Positions 27,369-36,600 of a stretch of DNA of 64,000 nt are shown piece after piece. How positions within the stretch are numbered: position 1 is the first letter of the stretch; each line of letters opens with the position of its first letter. Origin of the DNA: Anaerolinea sp. (lineage in GTDB: Bacteria; Chloroflexota; Anaerolineae; Anaerolineales; Villigracilaceae); NCBI GenBank assembly GCA_020723805.1, contig DYID01000012.1:1-64000 (forward strand), written 5' to 3'. Position numbers and translations under genes: made by a program. The notes below the pieces were generated by a model. That model saw only the letters and a list, made by a program, of their open reading frames with translations, searched no databases and had not been told where the DNA came from.

Positions 27369-27818
27369 CTACGGGTTATTGCTTTTCGCCAGATTAAGTG
27401 TGGCGAAGCGTTGGGCGTTGGCTTCCACGTCGTGCAGGTTGTTCATTTGCGCCTGCCATTCGGCGGGAGTCCACACTTCGAAATATTCGCCCTGCCCCGC
27501 TACAATCAATTCACCGTTCGTGACACCGAGGAATTCACGCAGGTTCTGCGGGACGAGGATGCGCCCGACTTTATCCACCTCCACCGGGTACGCATTGGAA
27601 AGGATGAGGCGGCGCAACATGCGCGCGGAGGGGTCTGCCATGTTCAATCCGTTGAGGATGGCATAAACCTCGTTGAAGTGGGCTTCGGTCATTACCATCA
27701 GGCACTTGTCGAACCCCTGCGTAATGTAGGCGCCAGCCGCCAGCAAGTCACGATAACGCGCCGGAACCATCAGGCGTCCTTTGTCATCGAGGCTGTGCTG
27801 GTACTGTCCCAAGAACAT
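27369..27818 (-). CDS. mraZ: transcriptional regulator / division protein MraZ
   Basis: The first gene of the dcw operon, 149 residues. Two SpoVT/AbrB-like halves carry the paired DxxGR motifs: HSLDDKGRLMVPARYR and VEVDKVGRILVPQNLREF. MraZ is a DNA-binding protein that represses its own operon through repeated TGGnn boxes; exactly such boxes are present just upstream (27878-27902). It starts MFLGQYQHSLD, the normal N-terminus. Confidence 0.97.
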   Translation of the reverse strand: MFLGQYQHSLDDKGRLMVPARYRDLLAAGAYITQGFDKCLMVMTEAHFNEVYAILNGLNMADPSARMLRRLILSNAYPVEVDKVGRILVPQNLREFLGVTNGELIVAGQGEYFEVWTPAEWQAQMNNLHDVEANAQRFATLNLAKSNNP

Positions 27819-27877
27819 TTGTGCTATACTACCTTTTAACGGATGAACGCCGGCGCAACCGGCGTCCTGCTAAGGCT

Positions 27878-27902
27878 TACCACTTTCTACCACTTCTTAC
27901 CA
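27878..27902 (-). promoter_or_regulatory. MraZ operator: three direct TGGTA boxes, 10-bp period
   Basis: On the minus strand TGGTA stands three times with exactly five bases between copies (AGAAG and GAAAG). This matches the MraZ-binding pattern known from other bacteria (TGG-boxes spaced by 5 bp). The boxes begin right behind the -10 box, covering the transcription start, so binding should block transcription. Confidence 0.85.
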
Positions 27903-27903
27903 C

Positions 27904-27931
27904 ATTATAACCTTTTCGAGGGAAAAATCAA
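27904..27931 (-). promoter_or_regulatory. promoter of the dcw operon
   Basis: Minus-strand -35 TTGATT (27926-27931) and perfect -10 TATAAT (27904-27909), 16-bp spacing. It leaves a leader of about 80 bases with a small GCCGG / CCGGC hairpin before mraZ. Confidence 0.85.
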
Positions 27932-27975
27932 GTAGCGATGCCCATTTTTCCCATCCCTCCAATGTCCTACCTGCC

Positions 27976-28905
27976 ATGACCCCTCCTCCCTTCACTTTCC
28001 TCGAATCCCCCCGCTGGGAAGATTATGCCCTGCTCGACAGCGGCGACGGGCTGAAACTCGAACGTTTCGGCAGATACGTCTTTGTGCGCCCCGAAGCGCA
28101 GGCGATGTGGAAACGCGCCCTGCCCGAATCGAAGTGGACGAACACCGACGCGGTGTTCGTCCCCACCGGCGAGGAAAGCGGCGGTCATTGGGATTTCAAG
28201 AGGAAGGTGGAGGAGAGATGGGAGATGAGATATACCCTCACCCCTGTCCCCTCTCCCACAGGGAGAGGAGAATTGAGGTTCTGGGCAATGACCACGCCGG
28301 GGCGGCACCTGGGCGTTTTCCCTGAAGTGGCGGCGCACTGGGATTGGTTCTCAAACCTGATTCACCACGAAGTACACGAAGGGCACAAAGAAGTCAATGT
28401 CTTGAACCTGTTCGGATACACGGGACTCGCCACCCTTGCCGCCGCCTCCGCCGGCGCCAAAGTCACGCACGTGGACGCTTCGAAAAAAGCCGTAGGCTGG
28501 GCGCGTGAAAACCAGGCATTATCCAATCTGACAGAGCGCCCCATCCGCTGGATCGTGGACGACGCGCTCAAGTTCGTTCAACGCGAGGCGAGACGCGGAG
28601 TCAAGTACGACGGCATCATCCTCGACCCGCCCAAGTTTGGGCGCGGACCGAAAGGCGAGGTGTGGGAGGTGTACAAGTCTCTGCCGAATCTGCTCGAAGC
28701 CTGCCGGGCGTGTTTGAGCGACCATCCCCTCTTCGTGGTGGTGACTGTTTACGCGGTGCGCGCTTCGGCGATCCATGCAGCGCAGGCGCTGGATGAAATG
28801 ATGAAGGGGTTTGGTGGAAAAGTGGAAAGCGGGGAGCTGGTCACGCGCGAGCAAAGCGCGGGGAGGCTGCTCTCGCAGGCGGTGTTTGCGAGGTGGGAAA
28901 AATAA
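27976..28905 (+). CDS. SAM-dependent rRNA methyltransferase, RlmI/RlmK-like
   Basis: A class I methyltransferase of 309 residues with the RlmI-type core: VLNLFGYTGLATLAAASAGA (SAM loop), VTHVDASKKAVGWARENQAL, WIVDDALKFVQRE and the catalytic-site IILDPPKFGRGPKGEVW. Members methylate C5 of cytosine or N7/N2 of guanine in 23S rRNA; which base is modified here is not clear, and the N-terminal PUA domain of RlmI is missing. Two repeat-like peptides are inserted in frame: RYTLTPVPSPTGRGELR (DNA 28231-28275) and IHHEVHEGHKEVNV (28357-28400). Divergent from the dcw operon. Confidence 0.85.
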   Translation: MTPPPFTFLESPRWEDYALLDSGDGLKLERFGRYVFVRPEAQAMWKRALPESKWTNTDAVFVPTGEESGGHWDFKRKVEERWEMRYTLTPVPSPTGRGELRFWAMTTPGRHLGVFPEVAAHWDWFSNLIHHEVHEGHKEVNVLNLFGYTGLATLAAASAGAKVTHVDASKKAVGWARENQALSNLTERPIRWIVDDALKFVQREARRGVKYDGIILDPPKFGRGPKGEVWEVYKSLPNLLEACRACLSDHPLFVVVTVYAVRASAIHAAQALDEMMKGFGGKVESGELVTREQSAGRLLSQAVFARWEK

Positions 28906-28969
28906 AACTTCATACGACAAAAGTTCGTCATTTGCCAAAGCAACACATGGGCAGATTTGAGCATTTGAA

Positions 28970-29005
28970 AAAAGTGCGCTTGAGATTATTCAAGCGCACT
29001 TTTTA
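28970..29005. terminator. strong bidirectional terminator
   Basis: A long perfect stem (AAGTGCGCTTGA / TCAAGCGCACTT) with A-run and T-run flanks lies between the methyltransferase gene and the convergent AT-rich island, so it can stop transcription from both sides. Confidence 0.85.
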
Positions 29006-29065
29006 TCTCTGAGGATGGAACCACCACGAGAGAAAAGATACGGTTTTTCAACTCATGGGTATCGA

Positions 29066-29527
29066 TCACTTTACAACCACCTGATTAATCGTACCTCCAT
29101 CACCTGCATAGCCGCCGTCCTGCCACCAATGCTGAACATAATTATGCAACCGTCGCGTCTGTCCGGCAGGGCAGCTCACTTTGGTTTGTGCCATTGTGTC
29201 CCAGCTTGTTGTCACGTTATAGTGCATCAAAAAGGAATTCGGAGGGAATTGATACTGAACATAGGTGTTGTTTTGTATTGTATAGTTACAACTTACGTAG
29301 GTCTGCCACACGGTCACTCCGAATTGATCCATGCTGAAAGAGGGACTGGTCCAGTCGTTATAATTTGGATTCCAGCAACAACTCCCATTATCATAAATGT
29401 TATTGGTGTAATAAATAGTCGTCAAAGAGTGATAGTTTTTGGACGCAGCAAAAGCTACAGTGGTTGTGACAATCAATGTCACGATGACAAGAAAGAGCCC
29501 AAACGGAAAGCGATGCGGCTTTTTCAT
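29066..29527 (-). CDS. secreted hypothetical protein, Cys- and Tyr/Trp-rich
   Basis: A 153-residue protein with a clear signal peptide (FLVIVTLIVTTTVAFAASK, cleavage probably after AFA). The mature part is rich in Asn, Tyr, Trp and Cys (GSCCWNPNYNDWTS, VSCNYTIQNN, KVSCPAGQTRR) and should be disulfide-bonded after export. No family recognised. It is the last of five genes read in one direction behind a response regulator and starts ten bases behind the previous gene with a GGAGAT ribosome site. Codon use and base content are more AT-rich than the flanking core genes. Confidence 0.7.
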   Translation of the reverse strand: MKKPHRFPFGLFLVIVTLIVTTTVAFAASKNYHSLTTIYYTNNIYDNGSCCWNPNYNDWTSPSFSMDQFGVTVWQTYVSCNYTIQNNTYVQYQFPPNSFLMHYNVTTSWDTMAQTKVSCPAGQTRRLHNYVQHWWQDGGYAGDGGTINQVVVK

Positions 29528-29537
29528 AATTGATCTC

Positions 29538-30407
29538 CTAATTGCTGAAATAGTTCAGGATTAAATCGGATGGACGATCAATCTTCTCAACACGAATATT
29601 CGAGATACGTTGTGAGATCTCCATATTTCCATCAAGACCCAAAAAATAATCCTCTATTTGTACAGGCAGGCCAGTGTCGAGAGAAAAGTAATACTTAAAA
29701 ACCACACCACTTATTTCTCTGGCTTTTTTTTCTTGCGTGTCTTTCAGGATTTTGACAGGTTTTTCATATCTTTCAGTAACCATAAAAATAACGACATTCT
29801 GCCCATTCATGACTTCCTGGTATTCGTCAAGGTTTACAGAGTCTTTATACGGAAGGACTGTACCAAAGAAACCGCTATCTAATCCGGGCTTGTAAGTTTC
29901 AGGTTCAGAAGACGAAATGCCCAACGAAAGATTTGTCCAGATGCCTTTTTCAAAAACACTGATTTGGGAGGTGGATTGACTACCCGTATCTTGTATTGAA
30001 ACAGCCTTGATCGCATTCCCATTTTCATCGAGATACACCCACAAATCATCCGTCCATTTGGCTGGCACGGGAGAACCGTCGGGCATTACCGTTGACGCTG
30101 ATATAAAAGATTCTGTTTGGGAAGAAATATGCAGCCAGCCCGCCGTAAGATATACACTCTCAGTGTTGCGAATCAACCTCTCAGCATCCTTCAATACATC
30201 GTCGCTTTTTAATCTTTCATTACCCCCCAGCGGAATTGAATTTGAATCATTCGGGATAGCCGTATCAGAAGTCATTGGAACCGAAGAATCGTATTTGAGA
30301 GTATCCTTCAGAACACTTTTCTTCGCTCCTGCTAGGTTAATTTGTGTTATAACCAAACCGGCCAATACAATGCAACCACACAGGAATAGCCACGTTTTAA
30401 TTTTCAT
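29538..30407 (-). CDS. hypothetical membrane-anchored protein of the AT-rich island
   Basis: A 289-residue protein with one N-terminal membrane segment (WLFLCGCIVLAGLVITQI) and a large outer part. The outer part has a mixed alpha/beta look with VYLTAGWLHISSQTESFIS, LDENGNAIKAVSIQD, GVVFKYYFSLDTGLPVQIED and IRVEKIDRPSDLILNYF, a pattern loosely like LolA/outer lipoprotein carrier-type beta sheets. I do not recognise the family. The start is taken at the ATG with AAAGGAG upstream rather than an earlier in-frame codon. Confidence 0.66.
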   Translation of the reverse strand: MKIKTWLFLCGCIVLAGLVITQINLAGAKKSVLKDTLKYDSSVPMTSDTAIPNDSNSIPLGGNERLKSDDVLKDAERLIRNTESVYLTAGWLHISSQTESFISASTVMPDGSPVPAKWTDDLWVYLDENGNAIKAVSIQDTGSQSTSQISVFEKGIWTNLSLGISSSEPETYKPGLDSGFFGTVLPYKDSVNLDEYQEVMNGQNVVIFMVTERYEKPVKILKDTQEKKAREISGVVFKYYFSLDTGLPVQIEDYFLGLDGNMEISQRISNIRVEKIDRPSDLILNYFSN

Positions 30408-30520
30408 TTTTTCTCCTTTCTGTGAAACCATGACGCAAAACATCATCTCAAACTTGCTTCCTTGTTTGGAAGTCGCACAATAAACGTCAGTTCGGAATAT
30501 AAGGAAAAAAACGCTTTGCT

Positions 30521-31279
30521 TTACGGAGCGGCAATCTCAAATTCCCACGGACCTTCCCTGCTTTCGACCATGGCTTCCATGACCATCTTTTGCGCCAGCG
30601 CCTGATCCATGCCGTTGGGCTTGGCAATCATCTCGACCCCGCTCAAACCTGGCTCGGTGGGGCATTTGATTTTTATGCCCAGGTTTTTCGCATCCAACTT
30701 TGCCTGTGCCTGGCTGCAATCGGGGTTTTCCGGCATGGCGGTTACCAATTTCTCTATCGAGATTTTCAAGTTTTCAAGCGCAAACCCCTGCGGCAACGGG
30801 AACCCTACATGGTCGCACCGCCCGGCAAACCTGCCTTGATCGTCCTTTTTCAACAAACCGGTCTGTGGATCTGGAATCATTTCAATGGAATAGACCCCAA
30901 TCTCTGCCACACCATTGCTCAATTTCAAATAATCAGGTCCTCCCAGTTCCCAAGCGGGGTTATCGGATGGGAAGTCAAAGCAAAGGTCGGCATATAAAAA
31001 GCCGGCGTCCAATTTTACACCCAGCAACTCGATTTTTATATTGTTTTTTGTCTGCACCATCGGATAGGCGTTCTTTGGCAAAGCGGCAGTATTTGCCAAA
31101 GGATTATCTGCACTGGCAGGAGGATTTTGAGAATTATTGGTCTGGAGGATCAACGCCTTCTCGACCGGCATCGCCGCTGCGGAAGCGGGACGATTTGCAA
31201 CGATCACAATGACCGCAGCGCTCAAGGCGCCGGTGATCAAGAGCGCAATCAAGGCAATATCGAAATATTTGCGAAACAT
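30521..31279 (-). CDS. hypothetical membrane-anchored protein of the AT-rich island
   Basis: A 252-residue protein with an N-terminal anchor (IALIALLITGALSAAVIVIV) and an outer domain that begins with a strand-rich segment (NNIKIELLGVKLDAGFLYAD). Several Cys residues (DLCFDFP, GRCDHVGF, NPDCSQAQ, IKCPTEP) again suggest disulfides outside the cell. No known family is recognised. The ATG at 31279 is chosen because AAGGAG lies six bases before it; the ATG two codons earlier would touch the SD. Confidence 0.65.
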   Translation of the reverse strand: MFRKYFDIALIALLITGALSAAVIVIVANRPASAAAMPVEKALILQTNNSQNPPASADNPLANTAALPKNAYPMVQTKNNIKIELLGVKLDAGFLYADLCFDFPSDNPAWELGGPDYLKLSNGVAEIGVYSIEMIPDPQTGLLKKDDQGRFAGRCDHVGFPLPQGFALENLKISIEKLVTAMPENPDCSQAQAKLDAKNLGIKIKCPTEPGLSGVEMIAKPNGMDQALAQKMVMEAMVESREGPWEFEIAAP

Positions 31280-31299
31280 TTTCATCTCCTTATCTAAAA

Positions 31300-31770
31300 T
31301 CAAGGTGTGCACGGCGATCCAACAGGGGCTGAAATGGGATTGGCAGATATATGCCCACACGCCAGCCATCCGGGCGGATTGGCTATCCCAGAATATCTCT
31401 GCTGGCTGACTACAGCCTTATTGACTGCTATCTTGCCGCCCGAAGAGACCGAATAGTAATAGGGCGAACTCTGAAACCACAGGGTTGCATTTGCATAAAA
31501 AGACCTTCCCAGCCCATCCGTATTTGTGGTCTTCGCCCAGAGCGTATAACAATTGGTCGAATACCGCAAATCAACTCTGCTACTTGCGGGATATATCGTT
31601 TTTACATTCGTGACAGAATCACCACAACCTGTAGAACTGGCAAACGAGCCGTTACACCCTGTGCCGCTGCAGGTTGCCGCCAAAACAACCGAAGCAAGCG
31701 GAAAACTGCCTGCCAGCACAAACAAGATCGTGAGCAGCAGAATCAAAACAGGTTTTAACTTTTGCATCAT
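31300..31770 (-). CDS. secreted DUF2690-like protein
   Basis: A 156-residue exported protein. Signal peptide (PVLILLLTILFVLAGSFPLA, cut near VLA-ATCSG). The mature part begins CSGTGCNGSFASSTGCGDSV, then VDLRYSTNCYTLWAKT: the C.G..C.G....GC and LRYS..C...WA pattern is that of DUF2690, a family of small secreted or surface proteins best known from Actinobacteria; it is recognised from memory. AAGGAG lies five bases before the paired ATG codons. Six or more Cys residues imply disulfide bonds. Confidence 0.72.
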   Translation of the reverse strand: MMQKLKPVLILLLTILFVLAGSFPLASVVLAATCSGTGCNGSFASSTGCGDSVTNVKTIYPASSRVDLRYSTNCYTLWAKTTNTDGLGRSFYANATLWFQSSPYYYSVSSGGKIAVNKAVVSQQRYSGIANPPGWLACGHISANPISAPVGSPCTP

Positions 31771-31826
31771 TTTCTCCTTATGTTTGTAATTCTGCAACGC
31801 ACTATAGCAGATGCAATAATTCCATT

Positions 31827-32477
31827 TCAAGTACGGAAATCCGTACCTTGTTCCACCCACCACAAAATGGCTTCAGACCTCGAAGTTACCCCCAATTTCT
31901 TATAAATGTTCTTCAAATGCTTCTCCACAGTATTGATTGATACATTCAACGAAGCGGCAATCTCTTTGTTATCTGCACCGTTCGTCAGCAGTTTCAACAC
32001 CTCCCGCTCGCGGAGTGACAGACTTTCCCACTTTCTGCCCACCTCTTCCCTCCAGAGCCGCGCCCGTTCCATTTGCTCTTTATCATACAACCATTCGCCT
32101 CGCGCTGCCCGCCGAATGGCATTGAGCAGGTCGTTGCCTTTTAGTTTTTTGTCCAAATAACCTGTCGCGCCAGCATCCATCATATCTGCCAGGTACGCAT
32201 CCCGGTGGTGGGCGGTCAACACCAGCGTGATGGTTTCAGGATAATTGTTCCTCACCCATTTTTCAAGTTCGATGGGGTTATGATTGGGCATCACCAAATC
32301 CAATAGCAGAACATCGGGCTGCAATTCAGCAACCTTTTGTTTGATCTGATTGCCATCCTGCACTTCGCCAACAACCTGCATATCGGAAGCCTTGTTGATA
32401 ATGGTACGAACTCCTTCGATCCAGCCGGGATGATCGTCAGCAATCAAGATGGTGATGATTTTTGGAAAAGGCGGCAT
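31827..32477 (-). CDS. NarL/FixJ-type response regulator (LuxR HTH)
   Basis: A 216-residue two-component regulator. Receiver domain with acidic pocket (ILIADDHPGWIEGV), phospho-acceptor Asp in VLLLDLVMPNH, Thr in VLTAHHRDAY and Lys in GYLDKKL. The C-terminal LuxR-type helix-turn-helix reads LSLREREVLKLLTNGADNKEI and SINTVEKHLKNIYKKLGVTS. No histidine kinase is adjacent. It is the first gene of a five-gene set with exported proteins, so it probably controls them. The start with GGAG before MPPFPK is preferred over a longer reading. Confidence 0.92.
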   Translation of the reverse strand: MPPFPKIITILIADDHPGWIEGVRTIINKASDMQVVGEVQDGNQIKQKVAELQPDVLLLDLVMPNHNPIELEKWVRNNYPETITLVLTAHHRDAYLADMMDAGATGYLDKKLKGNDLLNAIRRAARGEWLYDKEQMERARLWREEVGRKWESLSLREREVLKLLTNGADNKEIAASLNVSINTVEKHLKNIYKKLGVTSRSEAILWWVEQGTDFRT

Positions 32478-32656
32478 AAAATCTCCTTGCTTTTCACTTT
32501 CCAAGGCTGCAAACAAGAAAAATTCTATGGTCTTTTTTGTATACGTCAATCAACGATTGCCCTACGCCCTCCTTAATCCTCCCTAACCTTTTCCTAGACA
32601 AAACCTTTTTGGCATGGGAAAATCTGAAACCAATATTAGCAAAAGGAGCATGCTGC
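32478..32656. promoter_or_regulatory. divergent control region between response regulator and DsbA-like genes
   Basis: A 179-base AT-rich gap between two genes read away from each other. Both have good ribosome sites (GGAG; AAAAGGAG). Promoters for both must lie here; no clear -35/-10 pair or inverted operator stands out by eye. Confidence 0.45.
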
Positions 32657-33400
32657 ATGTCCATCGAGAAGAAAAGCAAACGCTTGGAACGGCGCGAGAA
32701 ACTGCGCAAAGACGCCATGAAGAACCGCCTTGCCGTCATTGGCTTGATCACCGCCGGCGCATTGCTGGTGGTGCTTGCCGTCATCTGGCCCCAGTTCACC
32801 ACCATTGACGACCTCATCGTCCCCGAAGCAAAGACTCTTCCCAACCCCGACGGACTGAGTCTCGGCGATCCCAACGCCCCCGCTGTCATCGAAATCTTCG
32901 AGGATTTCCAATGTCCCGCCTGCCAATACTTCTCCGAGAACATCGAGCCCCTCATCATCCAATATCTCGTCGAGACCGGCAAAGCCCGCCTGGTTTACCG
33001 CCACTACCCCTTCATTGACGGACCCGGCGCAAGCAACGGCGGTGAATCGGATCAAGCCGCCAACGCATCCATGTGCGCCAACGAACAAGGCAAGTTCTGG
33101 GAAATGAAAGCCGTCATCTTTGCCAACTGGAACGGCGAAAACCAGGGCAACCTCAGCAACCGCCGCCTCACCGCCATGGCGGAAGCCATCCACCTCGACA
33201 TGAACGCCTTCAACGCCTGCTTCGACGCCAACAAATACAAAGCCGACATCCAAGCAGACTTCGACCGCGGCGAAGAACTCGGCGTCAGCGGCACGCCCAG
33301 CGCCTTCGTCAACGGCGTTCAGGTCGGTCAGCCAGGCAAAGTCCCCACTTTTCAGGAAATTGCCGTGGCGGTGGATGCCATCGCCGGCACAGGCGAATAA
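32657..33400 (+). CDS. membrane-anchored DsbA-like thiol-disulfide oxidoreductase
   Basis: A 247-residue protein with a basic cytoplasmic start, one membrane helix (about 23-44) and an outer thioredoxin/DsbA fold. Active site CPAC (Cys86 and Cys89) in EIFEDFQCPACQYFSENIEP, helical insert, and cis-Pro loop GVSGTPSAFVNG. This is the family that puts disulfide bonds into exported proteins. It stands divergent from an operon for several Cys-bearing exported proteins, which are plausible clients. A longer start would add a Cys-containing but non-conserved segment; the ATG with AAAAGGAG upstream is chosen. Confidence 0.93.
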   Translation: MSIEKKSKRLERREKLRKDAMKNRLAVIGLITAGALLVVLAVIWPQFTTIDDLIVPEAKTLPNPDGLSLGDPNAPAVIEIFEDFQCPACQYFSENIEPLIIQYLVETGKARLVYRHYPFIDGPGASNGGESDQAANASMCANEQGKFWEMKAVIFANWNGENQGNLSNRRLTAMAEAIHLDMNAFNACFDANKYKADIQADFDRGEELGVSGTPSAFVNGVQVGQPGKVPTFQEIAVAVDAIAGTGE

Positions 33401-33414
33401 CTTCCATACCCCAC

Positions 33415-33447
33415 AAAAGAGGGACGCGCTTGCCGCGTCCCTTTTTG
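33415..33447 (+). terminator. rho-independent terminator after the DsbA-like gene
   Basis: 8-bp GC stem GGGACGCG / CGCGTCCC with a 5-base loop, A-run before and TTTTTG after. Confidence 0.85.
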
Positions 33448-33501
33448 ATTCCCCGCCGGGTTCAAGCGTTATAATGACAGCGGACGATGATTTTTTCTCA
33501 T

Positions 33502-33523
33502 GCGAACGTTAGAGAACGTTCGC
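33502..33523. repeat. short dispersed motif GTTAGAGAACG, copy 2, perfect inverted repeat
   Basis: GCGAACGTT AGAG AACGTTCGC: nine-base arms around the AGAG centre, in front of the alpha-2-macroglobulin gene. CGCGCCC follows as in copy 1. It could be an operator or just a small repeat. Confidence 0.45.
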
Positions 33524-33602
33524 TGCGCGCCCCTTCCGGCGCGTAATAGGCGCTCTCCAGCGTCAGGCGTGTCACGCTGCACATGAACTTTTATGAGGAC
33601 TC

Positions 33603-36600
33603 ATGATGAAAACCCGCTTCTCCCTCGCCTTGCACTGCCTCATCCTCCTCAGCCTGCTCCTCGCCTCTTGCGGAGGCGTCCCCACCCTGCCCCAACTTCC
33701 GCAACTCATCGCCGCTTCTCCCACCCCTGCCCCACAAGCCTCTGCCGCGCAACAGACCTACCCGCCAGCCCTCGTCGAAACCGACCCGCCCGCCGGCACC
33801 GTCATCGGACATCTTTCCCCCATCACCTTCTACTTCAACCAGCCGATGAACCGCGCCTCCCTCGAGGATGCCATCCACGGACTGCCCGACGGCGTTTTCA
33901 CCTGGAGCGACGATGCCACCCTCGTCTTCACCCCCGCCCAACCCTATCCGCCCGATTCCCCTCTGAACCTTGAAATTGCCCAAACCATCCAATCCGCCGG
34001 CGGATTTGCCGCCCTCGCGCCGCAATCCATCTCCTTCACCGTCGCCGACTACCTGCGCCCGGTCAACCTGCTCCCCAAGCCCAACACCACCGATGTGAAC
34101 GTGGACGCCGCCATCGCCGTCTCGTTCAACCAGCCGGTGGTGCCGCTCGGCGCAGAGGCTTCCTCCCTCCCGCCTGCGTTCGTCATCACCCCCGCCGTGC
34201 AGGGACGCGGGGAATGGATCAACACCAGCACTTACATCTTCCATCCGCAAACCGCCCTGCTCGGCGGCACGGAATACACTGTCAGCGTGAACGATGCTTT
34301 GAAAACCGCAACAGGCGTCGGCTTGGATCGAACCGTCGTCAACGCCTGGAAGTTCGTCACGGCGCGTCCGCGCGTCGTTGAAGTGAATCCATCCCCCGAC
34401 GACTTCATCCCGCCCGACGCCCGCATCGAAGTCACCTTCAATCAACCGATGAACCGCCAGAGCGTGGAGGCAAACTTCTCACTGAACGGACCCGCCGGCG
34501 CGGTGAGCGGAACCTTCGAATGGCTGGACGACAGTTCGGGTTTTTCCTTCATCCCAAAATCGCCGCTGGCGCGCGGCACGGCATATACGTTGAAGTTGAA
34601 CGCGGCGGCGACATCGCAGGGCGGCGTGACGCTGAAGAGCGATTACAACGCCTCTTTGCGCACCTATGAAAACCTCGCCGTGCGTACCACCGAAACCAGC
34701 ATCAGCGGCATCAACTTTCGCTTCACCGCGCCGCTGGCAAACACCAACTACGACAAGCTGGTGAGCATCTCGCCGGCGGTGGAAAACATCTCTGTCACTG
34801 CCGACGATTCGACCCTTTACCTTTACAACCTCCAGCCTGGCACCACCTATCTGATTGAACTCTCCGCGCAAATCAGCGACCTGTGGGGGCAATCGCTTGG
34901 CTCACCCTACCGCATCGAGGTGCAAACGCCCCCCCTCACCCCCAGCCTGTGGATTACCCCCTTCTCGTCCACCCTGTTCGTCCGCCCGGACGAACCCCTG
35001 CTCTCCGCCAGCGCCGTCAACATCCAAAGCGCGGACGTGACCGTCGCGCCGCTGACGGTGCAGGACTTTTTCACACTTCAAGCCTCCCCCGACCTGCGGC
35101 AGACCTACGCGCCGCAAAACCCAGCCACCTCATCTCAAACCTTCACCCTCACCCCCAACCTTCAAAGCAATGTGAAATTGCGTCTGGCAGAACCGAACAC
35201 CCAACTGCCGCCCGGCTTGTACTACGTGAACGTCGCCTCACCGCAACTCCAATCGAAATCCCAACTCATCCAGTTCGTTGCCTCCAGTCAAGTCAATCTC
35301 ACGTTCAAACTCGGCGCGGCAGATGCGCTCGTCTGGGCGGTGGATTTGTCCTCGCAGACGCCGGTCGCCGGCGCAGCGGTGACCCTTTACGATGAAGGGG
35401 GGAACGTCCTAGCCAGCGGCGTCACCGATGCGAACGGACTCTGGCAGGGCGCCGTCTCCCCGGTCACAGGGCAGGTCTATGCCATGCTCGCCGCGCCCGG
35501 CGACCCCAACTTCGCCCTCGCCGCCAACACTTGGAACAGCGGTCTCAATGCCTGGGACTTTGGCTACGAACAGAACATCCAGCCGCCGCACACCCAAATC
35601 TATTTTTACACCGACCGCCCCATCTACCGCCCCGGGCAAACAGTGTACTATCGCGGCATTGTCCGCGAGGCGTTCAACGGACGCTACGAACTGCCCGCCG
35701 TCACCTCCGTCCCCATCTTCCTGACCGACGCGCAAGGCACGCAGCTGGCGTCCATCAATGCGCAACTCTCCCCCTACGGCACTTTCAACGGTCAATTCGA
35801 ACTCTCGCAGGAAGCCGTGCCGGGCCACTACATTTTCCAAAACAGCGCCCTCAATTTCTTCTTCTACTTCGAGGTGGCGGAATACCGCAAACCCGAAATT
35901 GACCTCAACGTCACATTTCTCAACGACCAGATTCAGCAGGATGGCTCCACGCAGGCAGAGGTCAGCGCCCGCTACTTCTTCGACGCGCCCGCCGCGAACG
36001 TGGATGTGCGCTGGGCGCTGTATTCCACACCGGATTATTTTTCACTGCCCGGCTATCAAACGGGACCGATTGATTTTGACTGGCTGGATGCCTTCCGCAT
36101 CCCCGCCGGGGCAGACTCCCGCTACTTCGGGAAATTCCTCAAAGAAGGCTCGGCTCAAACTTCCCCCGGCGGGACCCTCGCCATCAGCCTGACCGCCCTC
36201 CCCAAAGCGGACACGCCCCGCCGCCTCACCCTCGAAGTGACCGCCACCGACGAAAGCGGACTGCCCGTCAGCGCCCGCAGCGAACTGACCCTCCATCCCG
36301 CCGACTTCTACATCGGCGTCCGCCCCGACCGCTGGGTGGGAACGGCAAAAGCCGAACTCGGCTTCGAACTCTACACGGTGGACTGGGAGCGCAATCCCAC
36401 CGGCGAGAAACGCCTTGCCGCCGAATTCAAACAAGTGCGCTGGGAAACCTCGCTGGACGAAAACGGCTACCCCCAATACACTCCTGTTTACACCACAGTT
36501 GCCAGCGTCAACCCCGCCACCGGCGCAGACGGCAAAGCGCGGGTTTCGTTTACCCCGCCTGCCGCCGGCACCTACATGCTCGATGTCAGCAGCGGCAGCG

